Notes: generated from the letters alone by a model not told the origin. Positions 8,068 through 17,830 are shown, counted from the first letter of the stretch. The stretch: 64,000 nucleotides of DNA from Roseovarius marisflavi (GCF_900142625.1 NZ_FRBN01000021.1:1-64000), one strand, 5' to 3'. Program-made: numbers and translations.

Positions 8068-8678
8068 CGCGGGTCGGTTTCAAGTGGCACGTCGGTGATC
8101 TTTACATCACGTTCAAGGGCTTCCTTTAGCAGAGCATGATAGGTTGCGCGGGGGATTTCCCGTGCGCCCAATCGCGCGAGGTGCGGCGTGATGAATTGCG
8201 TGTCAAACAGGGTAAACCCACAGCGTGACAGGTGGTCGGTCAAATGCGCGAGCGCCAGTTTTGACGCATCGGTGCGACGCGAAAACATGCTTTCGCCAAA
8301 GAATGCCCCGCCGAGTGTGACGCCGTAAACCCCGCCAATCAGCGCGTCATCCTGCCAGATTTCAAGGGAATGGGCGTGTTGCATGTGATGCAGGGCCATA
8401 TAGGCGCGGTGGATCGGTGCGTTGATCCACGTATCTGGCCGGTCGGCACAGGCACGCAATACACCCTCGAAATCACGGTTAAGAGTGACGCGATAATCGC
8501 CGCGTCGCATCAGCCGCGCCAAAGAGCGTGAAATGTGAAATCCATCCAGCGGCAAAACCCCGCGATGCTGCGGATCAACCCAAAAGACCTCCGGGTCATC
8601 GCGGTGCTCGGACATCGGAAAAACGCCCGTCGCATAGGCCCTGAGCAAGATCGCGGGGGACAGGGCAAAGTCGCTCAT
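8034..8678 (-). CDS. aat: Leucyl/phenylalanyl-tRNA-protein transferase
   Basis: Transfers Leu or Phe from aminoacyl-tRNA to N-terminal Lys or Arg of proteins, creating an N-degron for ClpS/ClpAP. It has 214 residues. Family motifs are AYATGVFPMSE near the N-terminus, FWVDPQHRGVLPLDGFHISRSL in pieces (about 31-52), WINAPIHRAYMALH, GGVYGVTLGGAFFGESMFSR (two adjacent blocks) and FDTQFITPHLARLGA. Convergent with DUF2155, sharing 34 bases at the 3' ends. Confidence 0.95.
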   Translation of the reverse strand: MSDFALSPAILLRAYATGVFPMSEHRDDPEVFWVDPQHRGVLPLDGFHISRSLARLMRRGDYRVTLNRDFEGVLRACADRPDTWINAPIHRAYMALHHMQHAHSLEIWQDDALIGGVYGVTLGGAFFGESMFSRRTDASKLALAHLTDHLSRCGFTLFDTQFITPHLARLGAREIPRATYHALLKEALERDVKITDVPLETDPRQILQRNTQMS

Positions 8679-8772
8679 GGGGATGTCTCGGGCGGGTTTG
8701 GGCGGCGATTAATCATTCGGTATCTTTTCGCATGTAAAAACGGGAAAGGCGATACAAGGATGAGGCGCTTCA

Positions 8773-9459
8773 ATGGCAGTCATGGAAAATGGTGTGGCGG
8801 GGTTCATGGGGGATGGGCTTACGATGATGGCCAATCGCACACAGGCGCGGCATGCCCTTTTGGTTGATGCGTTCCGACACGCGATCGCAGATTCGACGGT
8901 AATGCTCGTTGGCGCCGAGGATGGTGCGTGGTGTTATGCGCTTGCGGCAGCTGGTGGATTGCAAGTGGTTGGTATTGAAAAGAATGCCGATCAGGTCGAT
9001 CGGTTCATGCGGCTTCCCGATGTAGGGCTGCGCGAACGCATAGACATGCGCTGTGCTGATCCGATTGAAGAATTACGTTCCGAGGCGGAAGCTGGTCGCC
9101 AATATGATGTCATCATCCTTTTCGATGTCCTTGATGGAATCACGGACCTTTACCAATTTTTTAACTTGCTGATTCAGCTCAAGCCAAGGCTTGTGATTGC
9201 AGATGGCCTGTTTGGCAGTTCTGAAGACGCCGTTTTCATGATTGAGCGGCCACGCGAGGCGCTCGCCGGGAATGGCTATCCCTACCTTTTGCCCAGCCGT
9301 GGAGCGGTGGCGATGGTGGCCTATGACATGGGATTCGATCTGGATTGGATCGATTGGAACGTGCTTGACGAAGATGTACGTCTCGGCCTGTCAGACTACT
9401 ACGCCGATGGGACCAAGTTACGGGCCAGCTTCACCCTTATTCCTGAAGACATCGATTGA
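8773..9459 (+). CDS. Uncharacterised protein with a methyltransferase-like Rossmann fold
   Basis: A 228-residue protein. TVMLVGAEDGAWCYALAAAG (about 41-60) followed by LQVVGIEKN looks like motif I and II of a class I SAM-dependent methyltransferase, and YDVIILFDVLDGI (about 110-122) like its motif IV. LKPRLVIADGLF is reminiscent of the next strand. No substrate-specific region is recognised. Base composition is lower in GC than the neighbours and the gene stands alone, so it may be a transferred gene. A purine-rich AAGGATGAGG precedes the start; a second Met three codons on is an alternative start. Confidence 0.6.
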   Translation: MAVMENGVAGFMGDGLTMMANRTQARHALLVDAFRHAIADSTVMLVGAEDGAWCYALAAAGGLQVVGIEKNADQVDRFMRLPDVGLRERIDMRCADPIEELRSEAEAGRQYDVIILFDVLDGITDLYQFFNLLIQLKPRLVIADGLFGSSEDAVFMIERPREALAGNGYPYLLPSRGAVAMVAYDMGFDLDWIDWNVLDEDVRLGLSDYYADGTKLRASFTLIPEDID

Positions 9460-9774
9460 CAGAGGCGCGCCATTCCCTAGCTCGCCAATGGCGCGCAAAG
9501 GCTTTCGTCCGACTGGTCCAGAGAGCTGATGCAATTGGAAATATCTGCACTGTGTTGCTCTGACCGGCTGCCTCCTTCACCATTGATTTTAGGGGGCATT
9601 GCCCCTGCATCATGTCGGAACGTGTGTCAGCCGCGCGCCCAAAAACCTGAAAAAGGTTCTCAACGGGATTTGGCGCAATCCGAATCCCGCTCAATGTTCC
9701 AGTGATTTTTTAACTTTGCCCGCTAAGTCAGCCGAAGAAAAAGGCTTCTTTGCGAGGCTCGCGTCTGTCTGGCC

Positions 9775-9783
9775 TGTGGATAA
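9775..9783 (-). promoter_or_regulatory. DnaA box upstream of nrdJ
   Basis: TGTGGATAA is the exact complement of the consensus DnaA box TTATCCACA. It lies 335 bases before the nrdJ start. Control of ribonucleotide reductase genes by DnaA is known in Escherichia coli; here it is inferred from one site. Confidence 0.45.
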
Positions 9784-9889
9784 CTCGGGAATGAATCACA
9801 CGGACGTGAATGGGTTGTGTGCTCTGGCGCATAGTCAAATGTTTTTTGTGTAAAAATGAGAAAATTATTCGTTGACCAACTATGGGCTC

Positions 9890-9936
9890 ATACGTCAAGT
9901 TGTGGTCACGGGTTGCAAGGCCACAAGATATAGTGG
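9890..9936 (+). promoter_or_regulatory. Tandem NrdR-like boxes
   Basis: CCACAAGATATAGTGG at 9921-9936 closely fits the NrdR-box consensus acaCwAtATaTwGtgt. A weaker second copy, ATACGTCAAGTTGTGG at 9890-9905, keeps the outer half-site. The boxes are 31 bases apart centre to centre, the three-helical-turn spacing typical of NrdR operators. NrdR is the ATP/dATP-sensing repressor of ribonucleotide reductase genes. The nrdR gene is not in the window. Confidence 0.7.
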
Positions 9937-10109
9937 CTAACCCTGGCAGGGAGTAAAATCCAACACATAACCGGACCGAGACACCGGGCACTTTCATCGC
10001 GGCGTGTGAGGCGCAGGCGACTGGGAAACCGTTATGCCTTTGGCGTCGTCTGGGCGGAAAAAAACTGGCTTTGGCCGAACTTAAAAATGCTGAACATGGG
10101 GCAGTCGAT

Positions 10110-13100
10110 ATGAAGATCGAAAGAAAATTCACCACCTCCGGGACCGACGCATATGCGGCGTTGAACTTTGTGACCACCAGCTCAGAGATCCGCAATCCCG
10201 ATGGCACCACGGTGTTCCGCCTCGACAATGTCGAAGTGCCCGACGGCTGGAGCCAGGTGGCAAGCGACGTCATCGCCCAGAAGTATTTCCGCAAGGCGGG
10301 CGTGCCCGCACGTCTCAAGAAGGTCAAGGAAAAGGGTGTTCCCGAATTCCTGTGGCGCTCGGTGCCCGCAGAGGCCGGCGTTGAAACCGGCGGCGAGACC
10401 AGCGCCAAGCAAGTGTTTGACCGTCTTGCCGGGGCCTGGGCCTATTGGGGCTGGAAGGGTGGCTATTTCACCACCGAGGCCGACGCGAGCGCCTATTACG
10501 ACGAGATGCGTTTCATGCTGGCCAATCAGATGGCCGCGCCGAACAGCCCGCAGTGGTTCAACACCGGCCTGCATTGGGCCTATGGCATCGACGGCCCCGG
10601 CCAGGGCCACTATTACGTCGATTTCGAAACCGCCAAGCTGACCAAATCCAAAAGTGCTTATGAGCACCCGCAGCCGCACGCCTGCTTTATCCAATCCGTG
10701 GCCGACGATCTTGTGGGCGATGGCGGCATCATGGATCTCTGGGTGCGCGAGGCGCGTCTGTTCAAATACGGCTCGGGCACCGGCACCAACTTTTCAAGCC
10801 TGCGCGCTGCGGGTGAAAAGCTGTCGGGTGGTGGCAAATCCTCTGGCCTGATGGGCTTTCTCAAAATCGGTGACCGCGCGGCCGGCGCGATCAAATCGGG
10901 CGGCACCACGCGTCGCGCGGCGAAAATGGTGATCTGCGATGCCGACCACCCCGATATCCAGGAATTCATCAACTGGAAGGTCAAGGAAGAGCAAAAGGTC
11001 GCCAGCATCGTTGCCGGCTCCAAGATGCACGAAGAAAAGCTCAACGAAATCTTCGCCGCGATCCGCGCCTGGGATGGCAGCAGCGAAGATTCGGTCGATC
11101 CCAAGAAGAACGAGCAGCTCAAGACCGCGATCCGCGGCGCCAAAAAGGTTGCGATCCCCGAGACTTACGTCAAGCGCGTGCTGGATTACGCCAAGCAGGG
11201 CTATGAGAGCATCGAATTCCCGACCTATGACACCGATTGGGACAGCGAAGCCTATGCAAGCGTTTCGGGCCAGAACTCGAACAACTCGATCCGGGTGACC
11301 GATGCCTTCCTCAAGGCGGTCAAGGATGATGCCGACTGGGCGCTTCTTAACCGGACCGACGGCAGCGTCGCCAAGACCATCAAGGCGCGCGACCTCTGGG
11401 AAGATGTCGGCCACGCGGCATGGGCCTGTGCCGATCCGGGCATTCAGTATCACGACACCGTCAACGCCTGGCACACCTGCCCCGAAGACGGCGAGATTCG
11501 CGGCTCGAATCCCTGCTCGGAATATATGTTCCTTGACGATACCGCCTGTAACCTGGCCTCGATGAACCTCTTGAAGTTCTTCAAGGATGCCAAGTTTGAC
11601 GCCGACGCCTATGTCCACGCCTCGCGTCTCTGGACCGTGACGCTGGAAATCTCGGTGACGATGGCGCAATTCCCCTCCAAGGAAATCGCGCAGCGCTCTT
11701 ATGACTTCCGCACGCTTGGTCTTGGCTATGCCAATATCGGTGGCCTGCTGATGAACATGGGCCTTGGTTACGACAGCGACGAGGGCCGCGCGCTCTGCGG
11801 TGCCCTGACCGCCGTCATGACCGGTGTCGCCTATGCCACAAGCGCCGAAATGGCCGGCGAGCTGGGCGCGTTTCCGGGCTACAAGCGCAACGAAAAGCAC
11901 ATGCTGCGCGTGATCCGCAACCACCGCAACGCCGCTTACGGCGCGACCGAAGGCTATGAGGGCCTTGCCGTCAAACCCGTGCCGCTCGACCTCGGCAATT
12001 GCCCCGACAACCGCCTTGTCGATCTGGCGATGGCAAGCTGGGACGAGGCGCTCAAGCTTGGTGAAAAGCACGGCTATCGCAATGCGCAGACCTCGGTGAT
12101 CGCGCCGACCGGCACCATCGGCCTTGTGATGGATTGCGACACCACCGGGATCGAGCCGGACTTTGCCCTGGTGAAGTTCAAGAAGCTCGCCGGTGGCGGT
12201 TACTTCAAGATCATCAACCAATCGGTGCCCGCCGCGCTTGAAAAGCTTGGCTATGGCTCGGCGCATATCGAAGAGATCGTCAGCTATGCCGTCGGTCACG
12301 GCACCATCGGCAACGCTCCGGGGATCAACCACACCTCGCTTGTGGGACACGGCTTTGGCGTGAACGAACTGGCCAAGGTTGATGCGGCTCTTGGCTCTGC
12401 CTTTGATATCCGCTTCGTGTTCAACCAGTGGACGCTTGGGCTTGAGTTCTGCACCAATGTTCTTGGCATCCCGGCCGAACAGCTCAACAGCCCGACCTTT
12501 GATCTTCTGGCGCACCTTGGCTATTCGAAAAAGGATATCGATGCCGCCAATGATCACGTCTGTGGTTCGATGACGCTTGAGGGCGCGCCGCATCTTGACC
12601 CGGCGCATTACCACGTCTTTGATTGCGCCAATGCCTGCGGTAAGAAAGGCAAGCGTTATCTGTCGGTTAACAGCCATATCACGATGATGGCCGCGGCCCA
12701 GTCGTTCATCTCGGGCGCGATTTCCAAGACCATCAACATGGCCAATGACGCCACCATCGAGGATTGTCAGAAAGCTTACGAGCTGAGCTGGTCGCTTGGC
12801 GTCAAGGCCAACGCGCTCTATCGCGACGGCTCGAAACTGAGCCAGCCTCTGGCCGCAAGCCTTGTCGAGGATGACGAAGAGGCCGCAGAGGTTCTTGAAA
12901 GCGGATCGGCCCAGGAAAAAGCCAGCGTTCTGGCGGAAAAGATCGTCGAAAAGATCATCGTCAAGGAAATCCAGAAATCGCACCGCGAAAAACTGCCTGG
13001 CCGACGCAAGGGTTATACGCAAAAGGCGATTGTCGGCGGTCACAAGGTCTATCTGCGCACCGGCGAATATGAAGACGGCAACCTTGGTGAAATCTTCATC

Positions 13101-13793
13101 GACATGCACAAAGAGGGTGCGGGCTTTCGCGCTATGATGAACAATTTCGCCATTGCGGTGTCGGTTGGTCTTCAGTACGGCGTGCCGCTTGAGGAATTCG
13201 TCGATGCCTTTACCTTCACCAAGTTCGAACCGGCCGGCATGGTGCAGGGCAATGACAGTATCAAGAACGCCACCTCGATCCTCGACTATATCTTCCGCGA
13301 ACTGGCTGTAAGCTATCTTGATCGCACCGATCTGGCGCATGTCAAACCCGAAGGCGCAAGCTTTGACGACCTCGGGCGCGGCGAAGAAGAGGGTGTCTCG
13401 AACGTCTCGGAAATGAGCAGCGATGCCGCCAGCCGGTCGCTTGAAGTGCTCAAGCAGATCAGCTCGACCGGCTATCTGCGCAAGCGCCTGCCGCAGGAAC
13501 TTATCGTTCTGAACGGTGGCCAGCACATGGCCCGCGCCGTGAGCAATGCGATGGATCCGGTCAACGCGCTGGAAACCCTCGTGCCGGCCACCTCGTCGGG
13601 AACGATGACGGCGACCGTGGCGACGACCACCACGGCGATGGCATCGGGCACCGTGGGCATGGATGCGCGCACCAAGGCCAAACTTCAGGGCTATGAGGGC
13701 GAGGCCTGCGGCGAATGCGGCAACTACACGCTGGTGCGCAACGGCACCTGCATGAAATGCAACACCTGCGGTTCGACAAGCGGGTGCAGCTAA
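10110..13793 (+). CDS. nrdJ: Adenosylcobalamin-dependent (class II) ribonucleotide reductase
   Basis: Reduces ribonucleotides to deoxyribonucleotides without oxygen or an NrdB partner, using adenosylcobalamin to generate the thiyl radical. The 1227-residue length fits the long Rhodobacteraceae NrdJ form. Seen: [34 protein letters not shown], the active-site [35 protein letters not shown], and a C-terminal cysteine-rich tail with CGEC and CMKCNTC, which carries the redox thiols that re-reduce the active site. The start was set at ATG 10110 (MKIERKFT, the usual N-terminus) rather than an upstream TTG. The last 79 coding bases recur 716 bases downstream, beyond a protease gene. Confidence 0.95.
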   Translation: MKIERKFTTSGTDAYAALNFVTTSSEIRNPDGTTVFRLDNVEVPDGWSQVASDVIAQKYFRKAGVPARLKKVKEKGVPEFLWRSVPAEAGVETGGETSAKQVFDRLAGAWAYWGWKGGYFTTEADASAYYDEMRFMLANQMAAPNSPQWFNTGLHWAYGIDGPGQGHYYVDFETAKLTKSKSAYEHPQPHACFIQSVADDLVGDGGIMDLWVREARLFKYGSGTGTNFSSLRAAGEKLSGGGKSSGLMGFLKIGDRAAGAIKSGGTTRRAAKMVICDADHPDIQEFINWKVKEEQKVASIVAGSKMHEEKLNEIFAAIRAWDGSSEDSVDPKKNEQLKTAIRGAKKVAIPETYVKRVLDYAKQGYESIEFPTYDTDWDSEAYASVSGQNSNNSIRVTDAFLKAVKDDADWALLNRTDGSVAKTIKARDLWEDVGHAAWACADPGIQYHDTVNAWHTCPEDGEIRGSNPCSEYMFLDDTACNLASMNLLKFFKDAKFDADAYVHASRLWTVTLEISVTMAQFPSKEIAQRSYDFRTLGLGYANIGGLLMNMGLGYDSDEGRALCGALTAVMTGVAYATSAEMAGELGAFPGYKRNEKHMLRVIRNHRNAAYGATEGYEGLAVKPVPLDLGNCPDNRLVDLAMASWDEALKLGEKHGYRNAQTSVIAPTGTIGLVMDCDTTGIEPDFALVKFKKLAGGGYFKIINQSVPAALEKLGYGSAHIEEIVSYAVGHGTIGNAPGINHTSLVGHGFGVNELAKVDAALGSAFDIRFVFNQWTLGLEFCTNVLGIPAEQLNSPTFDLLAHLGYSKKDIDAANDHVCGSMTLEGAPHLDPAHYHVFDCANACGKKGKRYLSVNSHITMMAAAQSFISGAISKTINMANDATIEDCQKAYELSWSLGVKANALYRDGSKLSQPLAASLVEDDEEAAEVLESGSAQEKASVLAEKIVEKIIVKEIQKSHREKLPGRRKGYTQKAIVGGHKVYLRTGEYEDGNLGEIFIDMHKEGAGFRAMMNNFAIAVSVGLQYGVPLEEFVDAFTFTKFEPAGMVQGNDSIKNATSILDYIFRELAVSYLDRTDLAHVKPEGASFDDLGRGEEEGVSNVSEMSSDAASRSLEVLKQISSTGYLRKRLPQELIVLNGGQHMARAVSNAMDPVNALETLVPATSSGTMTATVATTTTAMASGTVGMDARTKAKLQGYEGEACGECGNYTLVRNGTCMKCNTCGSTSGCS

Positions 13794-13794
13794 G
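13713..13794 (+). repeat. 82-bp direct repeat, copy 1 (nrdJ 3' end)
   Basis: The last 26 codons and stop of nrdJ plus one base. They recur at 14429-14510 with only three mismatches (Thr/Met, and synonymous changes in Lys and Gly codons). Together the copies bracket the ImmA/IrrE gene. Confidence 0.95.
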
Positions 13795-13805
13795 AGGAGG
13801 TCAAG

Positions 13806-14414
13806 ATGAAGCGTAGGCCAATTCTTACCACTTTACGGGCGACTGAAATTTGGACGGAAATGCTTTGGTTTCGGCGTGAGCTTTATAGCGACGACAAGTT
13901 CTTCAAGATGACCGACGTTTGGGAAACCCTTTGCAACGACTTTGAAAAATGGACGATGAGAACCTATCGATCTAATCAATTGGAAGATTTTAAACGTAAA
14001 GCTGGGGTTGTGGCGCTCGATGATCGCGTTACTCTGACAGCAGATGAAAAGCTTATAGCAAACGCAAAGCATGGCTGTAAGTTATCTAACTTCATTCTTG
14101 CTCACGAGTTGGGGCACCTCGCTCTCGATCACCATGCTAGAGGCGCAGTTGTTAAGAACTTTCAGTTGTTCTCTGGAGCCAACGGCATGTGCAACGTGCC
14201 CCCGACACTGGAAGAATTGGAAACGAACTACGCGGCAGTTTTCTTTCAGTGCGGCGCTGCGTTGGAGGATACTTGCTGGAGCCCAATCCAACTAGCGCAT
14301 CGGGCGTTTTCAGATGTCGAGTATGTGAAAAAGGCGCAGGCGGTCGTTCGACTCGATGTATTTCAGCGTGAGTTGAGGCGGCCAAAGCCAAAACGAGAGA
14401 GGGTTATCTTATGA
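13806..14414 (+). CDS. ImmA/IrrE family metallo-endopeptidase in a repeat-bounded cassette
   Basis: A 202-residue protein with the zinc-peptidase motif HELGHLALDHH (about residues 98-108), where the two His and the Glu of HExxH bind metal and activate water. It is followed by LEELETNYAAVFF, which resembles the third-ligand helix of ImmA/IrrE proteases. Such proteases cleave XRE-type repressors (ImmR of ICEBs1, DdrO for IrrE). No repressor gene lies beside it. A very strong ribosome binding site (AGGAGG at 13795-13800) sits directly behind the nrdJ stop, so it is probably co-translated with nrdJ. The DNA is clearly AT-richer than nrdJ and differs in codon use, pointing to foreign origin. Confidence 0.8.
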   Translation: MKRRPILTTLRATEIWTEMLWFRRELYSDDKFFKMTDVWETLCNDFEKWTMRTYRSNQLEDFKRKAGVVALDDRVTLTADEKLIANAKHGCKLSNFILAHELGHLALDHHARGAVVKNFQLFSGANGMCNVPPTLEELETNYAAVFFQCGAALEDTCWSPIQLAHRAFSDVEYVKKAQAVVRLDVFQRELRRPKPKRERVIL

Positions 14415-14509
14415 TGTCTAACTCGTCAGAATGCGGCAACTACATGCTGGTGCGCAACGGCACCTGCATGAAGTGCAACACCTGCGGTTCGACAAGCGGC
14501 TGCAGCTAA
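14411..14509 (+). CDS. Small ORF: duplicated NrdJ C-terminal cysteine tail
   Basis: A 32-residue frame whose start overlaps the protease stop (ATGA at 14411-14414), preceded by GAGAGAGGG. After a six-codon leader (MMSNSS) it repeats the NrdJ tail: [20 protein letters not shown] and on to the same last residue. Five of the six tail cysteines are kept; the first Cys of the CGEC pair is absent, so the zinc-knuckle arrangement is incomplete. It may be translated, or may simply be the scar of the insertion. No homologous free-standing peptide is known to me. Confidence 0.5.
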   Translation: MMSNSSECGNYMLVRNGTCMKCNTCGSTSGCS

Positions 14510-14510
14510 G
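14429..14510 (+). repeat. 82-bp direct repeat, copy 2
   Basis: Second copy of the nrdJ 3' end (79 of 82 bases identical). The nrdJ-like terminator region follows this copy, suggesting it is joined to the original downstream DNA. Confidence 0.95.
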
Positions 14511-14622
14511 CCTTCGGGCAAACGCAACAAGTTCTGGGGCGGGTGCGCTCGCCCTGAACGCGGATCAGGATACAGGCGAAAAACAATCGGGCGGTAAATA
14601 AATCCACCTGATCCGTGACACT

Positions 14623-14646
14623 GGGGGGCCTCGTGCCCCCCTTTTT
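14623..14646 (+). terminator. Rho-independent terminator of the nrdJ unit
   Basis: A perfect 7-bp stem GGGGGGC/GCCCCCC with a 5-base loop is followed by TTTTT. Confidence 0.85.
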
Positions 14647-14718
14647 CTTGGGTGCACAGGGTGGCCTGTCTCAAAGAATATTTGAAAACAGCGACTTGCG
14701 GCGCAAACTTAAGGTGAA

Positions 14719-14795
14719 TGGTAGGCCCGGAGGGACTCGAACCCCCAACCAAAGCGTTATGAGCGCTCTGCTCTAACCAATTGAGCTACAGGCCC
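14719..14795 (-). tRNA. tRNA with CAU anticodon (tRNA-Met, or tRNA-Ile2)
   Basis: A full cloverleaf of 77 bases including an encoded CCA on the reverse strand. It has an acceptor GGGCCTG, D-arm GCTCAATTGGTTAGAGC, anticodon loop CTCATAA (anticodon CAT) and T-arm GGGGGTTCGAGTCCCTC. It is not an initiator: the acceptor starts with a G-U pair and there is no GGG/CCC anticodon-stem motif. Elongator Met and lysidine-modified Ile2 both carry CAU; sequence alone does not settle which. Confidence 0.9.
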
Positions 14796-14902
14796 GACCT
14801 GAGTGCCGTGGTAAAAGCTGGCGCGCGGGGCGTCAAGGCTTTCACATTGCGAAGCCGTGGCCGATGGTCTAACCGGGGCAAAGCGAAAGACGGAGCACAG
14901 TC

Positions 14903-15952
14903 ATGACCGATAAGAAGACGGGTATAACCTACGCCGATGCCGGTGTTGATATTGATGCGGGCAACGCGCTTGTCGAGCGGATCAAACCCGCCGCCAAACG
15001 CACGGTGCGCCCGGGCGTGATGTCGGGCCTTGGCGGGTTCGGCGGTTTGTTCGACCTCAAGGCGGCCGGGTACGATGACCCGATCCTCGTGGCGGCCACC
15101 GATGGTGTCGGCACCAAGCTTCGGATTGCGATTGATACCGGACACGTGGACGGTGTCGGCGTCGATCTTGTGGCGATGTGCGTCAATGACCTGATCTGTC
15201 AGGGGGCCGAGCCGCTGTTCTTTCTCGACTATTTTGCCACCGGCAAGCTTGAGCTTGATCAGGCCGCGCGCATCATCGAAGGGATCGCGCGGGGCTGCGA
15301 AGGCTCGGGCTGTGCCCTGATCGGCGGCGAGACGGCGGAAATGCCGGGCATGTACGCATCGGGCGATTTCGATCTTGCCGGTTTTGCCGTCGGCGCGATG
15401 GAGCGTGGTCAGGACCTGCCGCGCGATATTGCCGAGGGCGACGTTCTTTTGGGGCTGGCCAGCGACGGCGTGCATTCCAACGGCTATAGCCTTGTGCGCC
15501 GCATCGTCGAGATGTCTGGCCTTGGCTGGGGCGATGACTGCCCCTGGGGTGAGGGCAGCCTTGGCGCGGCCCTGCTGACGCCGACACGGCTTTATGTGCG
15601 CTCGGTTCTGGGCGCGATGAAGCAGGGAGGGGTCAAGGGCATGGCCCATATCACCGGCGGTGGCGTGACCGAGAACCTGCCGCGCGTTCTGCCCGAAGGG
15701 CTTGCGGCGACGGTTGATCTTGGATCGTGGGATTTGCCGCCTGTGTTTCGCTGGCTCGCCGAGACCGGCGGCATGGCCGAGGGCGAATTGCTCAAGACTT
15801 TCAACTCGGGCCTTGGCATGATCGTGGTCGCCGACCCGGCGCGCGCGTCCGAGGTCAAGGCGGCGCTTGAAGCCGCGGGCGAAACCGTGTCCGAGATCGG
15901 CACTGTCACGCGCGGCGATGGAACGGTGAGCTATACAGGCGCCCTGCTGTGA
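14903..15952 (+). CDS. purM: Phosphoribosylformylglycinamidine cyclo-ligase
   Basis: AIR synthetase, fifth step of purine synthesis, closing the imidazole ring of FGAM with ATP. It has 349 residues. Recognised blocks are [72 protein letters not shown] and [16 protein letters not shown] ribosome binding site GGAG precedes the ATG. The purM stop overlaps the purN GTG start (GTGA), so the two are translationally coupled. Confidence 0.97.
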   Translation: MTDKKTGITYADAGVDIDAGNALVERIKPAAKRTVRPGVMSGLGGFGGLFDLKAAGYDDPILVAATDGVGTKLRIAIDTGHVDGVGVDLVAMCVNDLICQGAEPLFFLDYFATGKLELDQAARIIEGIARGCEGSGCALIGGETAEMPGMYASGDFDLAGFAVGAMERGQDLPRDIAEGDVLLGLASDGVHSNGYSLVRRIVEMSGLGWGDDCPWGEGSLGAALLTPTRLYVRSVLGAMKQGGVKGMAHITGGGVTENLPRVLPEGLAATVDLGSWDLPPVFRWLAETGGMAEGELLKTFNSGLGMIVVADPARASEVKAALEAAGETVSEIGTVTRGDGTVSYTGALL

Positions 15953-16542
15953 GCAAACGCGTCGCGATTTTTCTATCCGGTGGCGGCTCGAACATGCGCA
16001 GCCTTGTCGCCGACATGGTGGGCGATCACCCGGCGCGCCCGGCGCTTGTGCTGTCGAATCGCGCCGATGCAGGCGGGATTGACTGGGCCAAGGGGCAGGG
16101 GATCGCGACCGAAGTGGTCGATCACCGCCCGTTTAAAGGGGATCGCGCCGCATTCGAGGCCGAGATCGCCGCGCGGCTTGTGCCCTACGCGATCGACCTG
16201 ATTTGCCTTGCGGGGTTCATGCGGGTTCTGACGGCGGGATTTGTCGGGCCATGGCAGGGCCGAATGCTGAATATCCACCCCTCGCTTTTGCCGAAATATC
16301 GTGGCCTTCATACCCATGCCCGCGCGCTTGACGCAGGCGAGACCGAGGCCGGTTGTACCGTGCATGAGGTCACCGCAGAGCTGGACGAGGGCCCCATCCT
16401 TGGACAGGCGCGCGTGCCGGTGCGCGTCGATGACACGCCCGAAACCCTTGCCGCACGGGTTCTGGAGCAGGAGCATATTCTTTATCCGGCCGTGTTACGG
16501 CGGTTTGCGGCGGGGGATCGCACGCCGCTTTTCCTGCCCTGA
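15949..16542 (+). CDS. purN: Phosphoribosylglycinamide formyltransferase
   Basis: GAR transformylase, which transfers formyl from 10-formyl-tetrahydrofolate in the third step of purine synthesis. It has 197 residues with the N-terminal [15 protein letters not shown], the folate/catalytic [28 protein letters not shown] (catalytic Asn and His) and [19 protein letters not shown] with the conserved Asp. The start is GTG at 15949, overlapping the purM stop. It follows purM as in most bacteria. Confidence 0.97.
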   Translation: MSKRVAIFLSGGGSNMRSLVADMVGDHPARPALVLSNRADAGGIDWAKGQGIATEVVDHRPFKGDRAAFEAEIAARLVPYAIDLICLAGFMRVLTAGFVGPWQGRMLNIHPSLLPKYRGLHTHARALDAGETEAGCTVHEVTAELDEGPILGQARVPVRVDDTPETLAARVLEQEHILYPAVLRRFAAGDRTPLFLP

Positions 16543-16642
16543 TTGTAGCGCTGCGGTGCGGGGCATTCCATTTCGCCACGATCTGACCTATACCGCGCCC
16601 GGACCACAGCAGGGCACATATAAAAGAGCAAGAGCACCCGGT

Positions 16643-17800
16643 ATGAAAACCATCACCACGACCGAAGAGCTGGCCACCTATTGCGCCATGGCCGCCGAGC
16701 ACGATTATGTCACCGTCGACACAGAGTTTTTACGCGAGCGCACTTATTATTCCAAGCTTTGCCTTGTGCAGCTTGCGGTGCAGAGCAACGAGGCGGACAG
16801 CGCCGTTCTGGTTGATCCGCTGGTCGAGGGCCTGTCGCTTGAGCCGCTTTATGACCTGTTTCGCGATACCTCGGTGGTCAAGGTGTTTCACGCCGCGCGT
16901 CAGGACCTTGAGATTTTCTTTGTCGATGCCGGGGTGATTCCCGATCCGCTGTTTGACAGTCAGGTCGCGGCGATGGTCTGTGGCTTTGGCGAACAGGCGG
17001 GATACGAGACGCTGGTGCGCAAAATCTGCAAGCTGCCGGTCGATAAGACCTCGCGCTTTACCGATTGGTCGCGCCGTCCGCTGAGCGACGCGCAAAAAAC
17101 TTATGCCTTGGCCGATGTGACCCATCTGCGCGATGTTTACGAATATCTGGCCAAAAAGCTTCAGACCTCGGGGCGTGACAAATGGGTTGCAGAAGAGCTG
17201 CGGGTGCTGACCAATCCGGGCACCTATCGGGTTGATCCCGAAGAGGCTTGGAAGCGGATCAAGACGCGCAATTCTTCGGGCAAATTTCTGTCGGTGGTGC
17301 GCGAGTTGGCGCGATTCCGCGAAGAGTATGCCCAATCGCGCGATGTGCCGCGCAGCCGGGTTTATAAGGATGATGCCCTGGTCGAGCTGGCCTCGACCAA
17401 ACCCGCAACGCTTCAGGATCTTGGCCGCTCGCGTCTTTTGATGCGCGAGGGTCGCAAGGGTGAGATTGCCGATGGTATTCTGGCCGCGGTCAAGGCCGGG
17501 TTGGAGTGCCCGCCCGAAAAGGCCCCGGAAGTGGATACCAGCAACGACAAGTTGCAGGTGAATCCGGCGCTGGCCGATCTGTTGCGGGTGTTGCTCAAGG
17601 CCAAGACCGAAGATTACGGGGTGGCTTCAAAGCTGATTGCTTCGGCCTCTGATCTTGACCTGATGGCGGCGGGCAAGCGCGATGTGGCGGCCTTGCAGGG
17701 CTGGCGGCTTGATGTGTTTGGCCGCGATGCCATGCGCCTCTGCGATGGTGAAATCGCGCTGGCCGTCAAAGGGCAGGCGATCGAGGTTGTCGATCTTTAA
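16643..17800 (+). CDS. rnd: Ribonuclease D
   Basis: A 3'-5' exoribonuclease of the DEDD family acting in tRNA 3' maturation. It has 385 residues. The exonuclease domain has VTVDTEFLRERTYY (Exo I, DxE), VKVFHAARQDLEIFF (Exo II) and YALADVTHLRDVYEYL (Exo III). One HRDC domain follows (about 205-285) plus a further helical C-terminal part. The frame is open upstream into purN, but the family N-terminus begins at MKTITTTEEL, so ATG 16643 was chosen. It lies 100 bases after purN. Confidence 0.93.
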   Translation: MKTITTTEELATYCAMAAEHDYVTVDTEFLRERTYYSKLCLVQLAVQSNEADSAVLVDPLVEGLSLEPLYDLFRDTSVVKVFHAARQDLEIFFVDAGVIPDPLFDSQVAAMVCGFGEQAGYETLVRKICKLPVDKTSRFTDWSRRPLSDAQKTYALADVTHLRDVYEYLAKKLQTSGRDKWVAEELRVLTNPGTYRVDPEEAWKRIKTRNSSGKFLSVVRELARFREEYAQSRDVPRSRVYKDDALVELASTKPATLQDLGRSRLLMREGRKGEIADGILAAVKAGLECPPEKAPEVDTSNDKLQVNPALADLLRVLLKAKTEDYGVASKLIASASDLDLMAAGKRDVAALQGWRLDVFGRDAMRLCDGEIALAVKGQAIEVVDL

Positions 17801-17830
17801 GCCGCTCAGGTAGACGAGGTTCAGCCCGCT

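Larger units (their letters stand above)
9460..10109. other. 650-base upstream region of nrdJ
   Basis: A long non-coding region. It contains a perfect DnaA box, two NrdR-like boxes and probably the nrdJ promoter, all described separately. It also has an AT-rich block at 9830-9890. The rest (9460-9770) shows no convincing gene. An adenosylcobalamin riboswitch was looked for because NrdJ uses that cofactor; no B12-box sequence was recognised. Confidence 0.5.

Noticed and set aside
9940-10109. Possible adenosylcobalamin riboswitch before nrdJ
   Set aside because: NrdJ uses this cofactor, but no B12-box or the expected paired elements were recognised; the region holds NrdR-like boxes instead.
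10794-13526. Long open frame of 910 codons antisense to nrdJ
   Set aside because: A product of high GC and biased codons in the real gene; no domain resemblance and no ribosome binding site.
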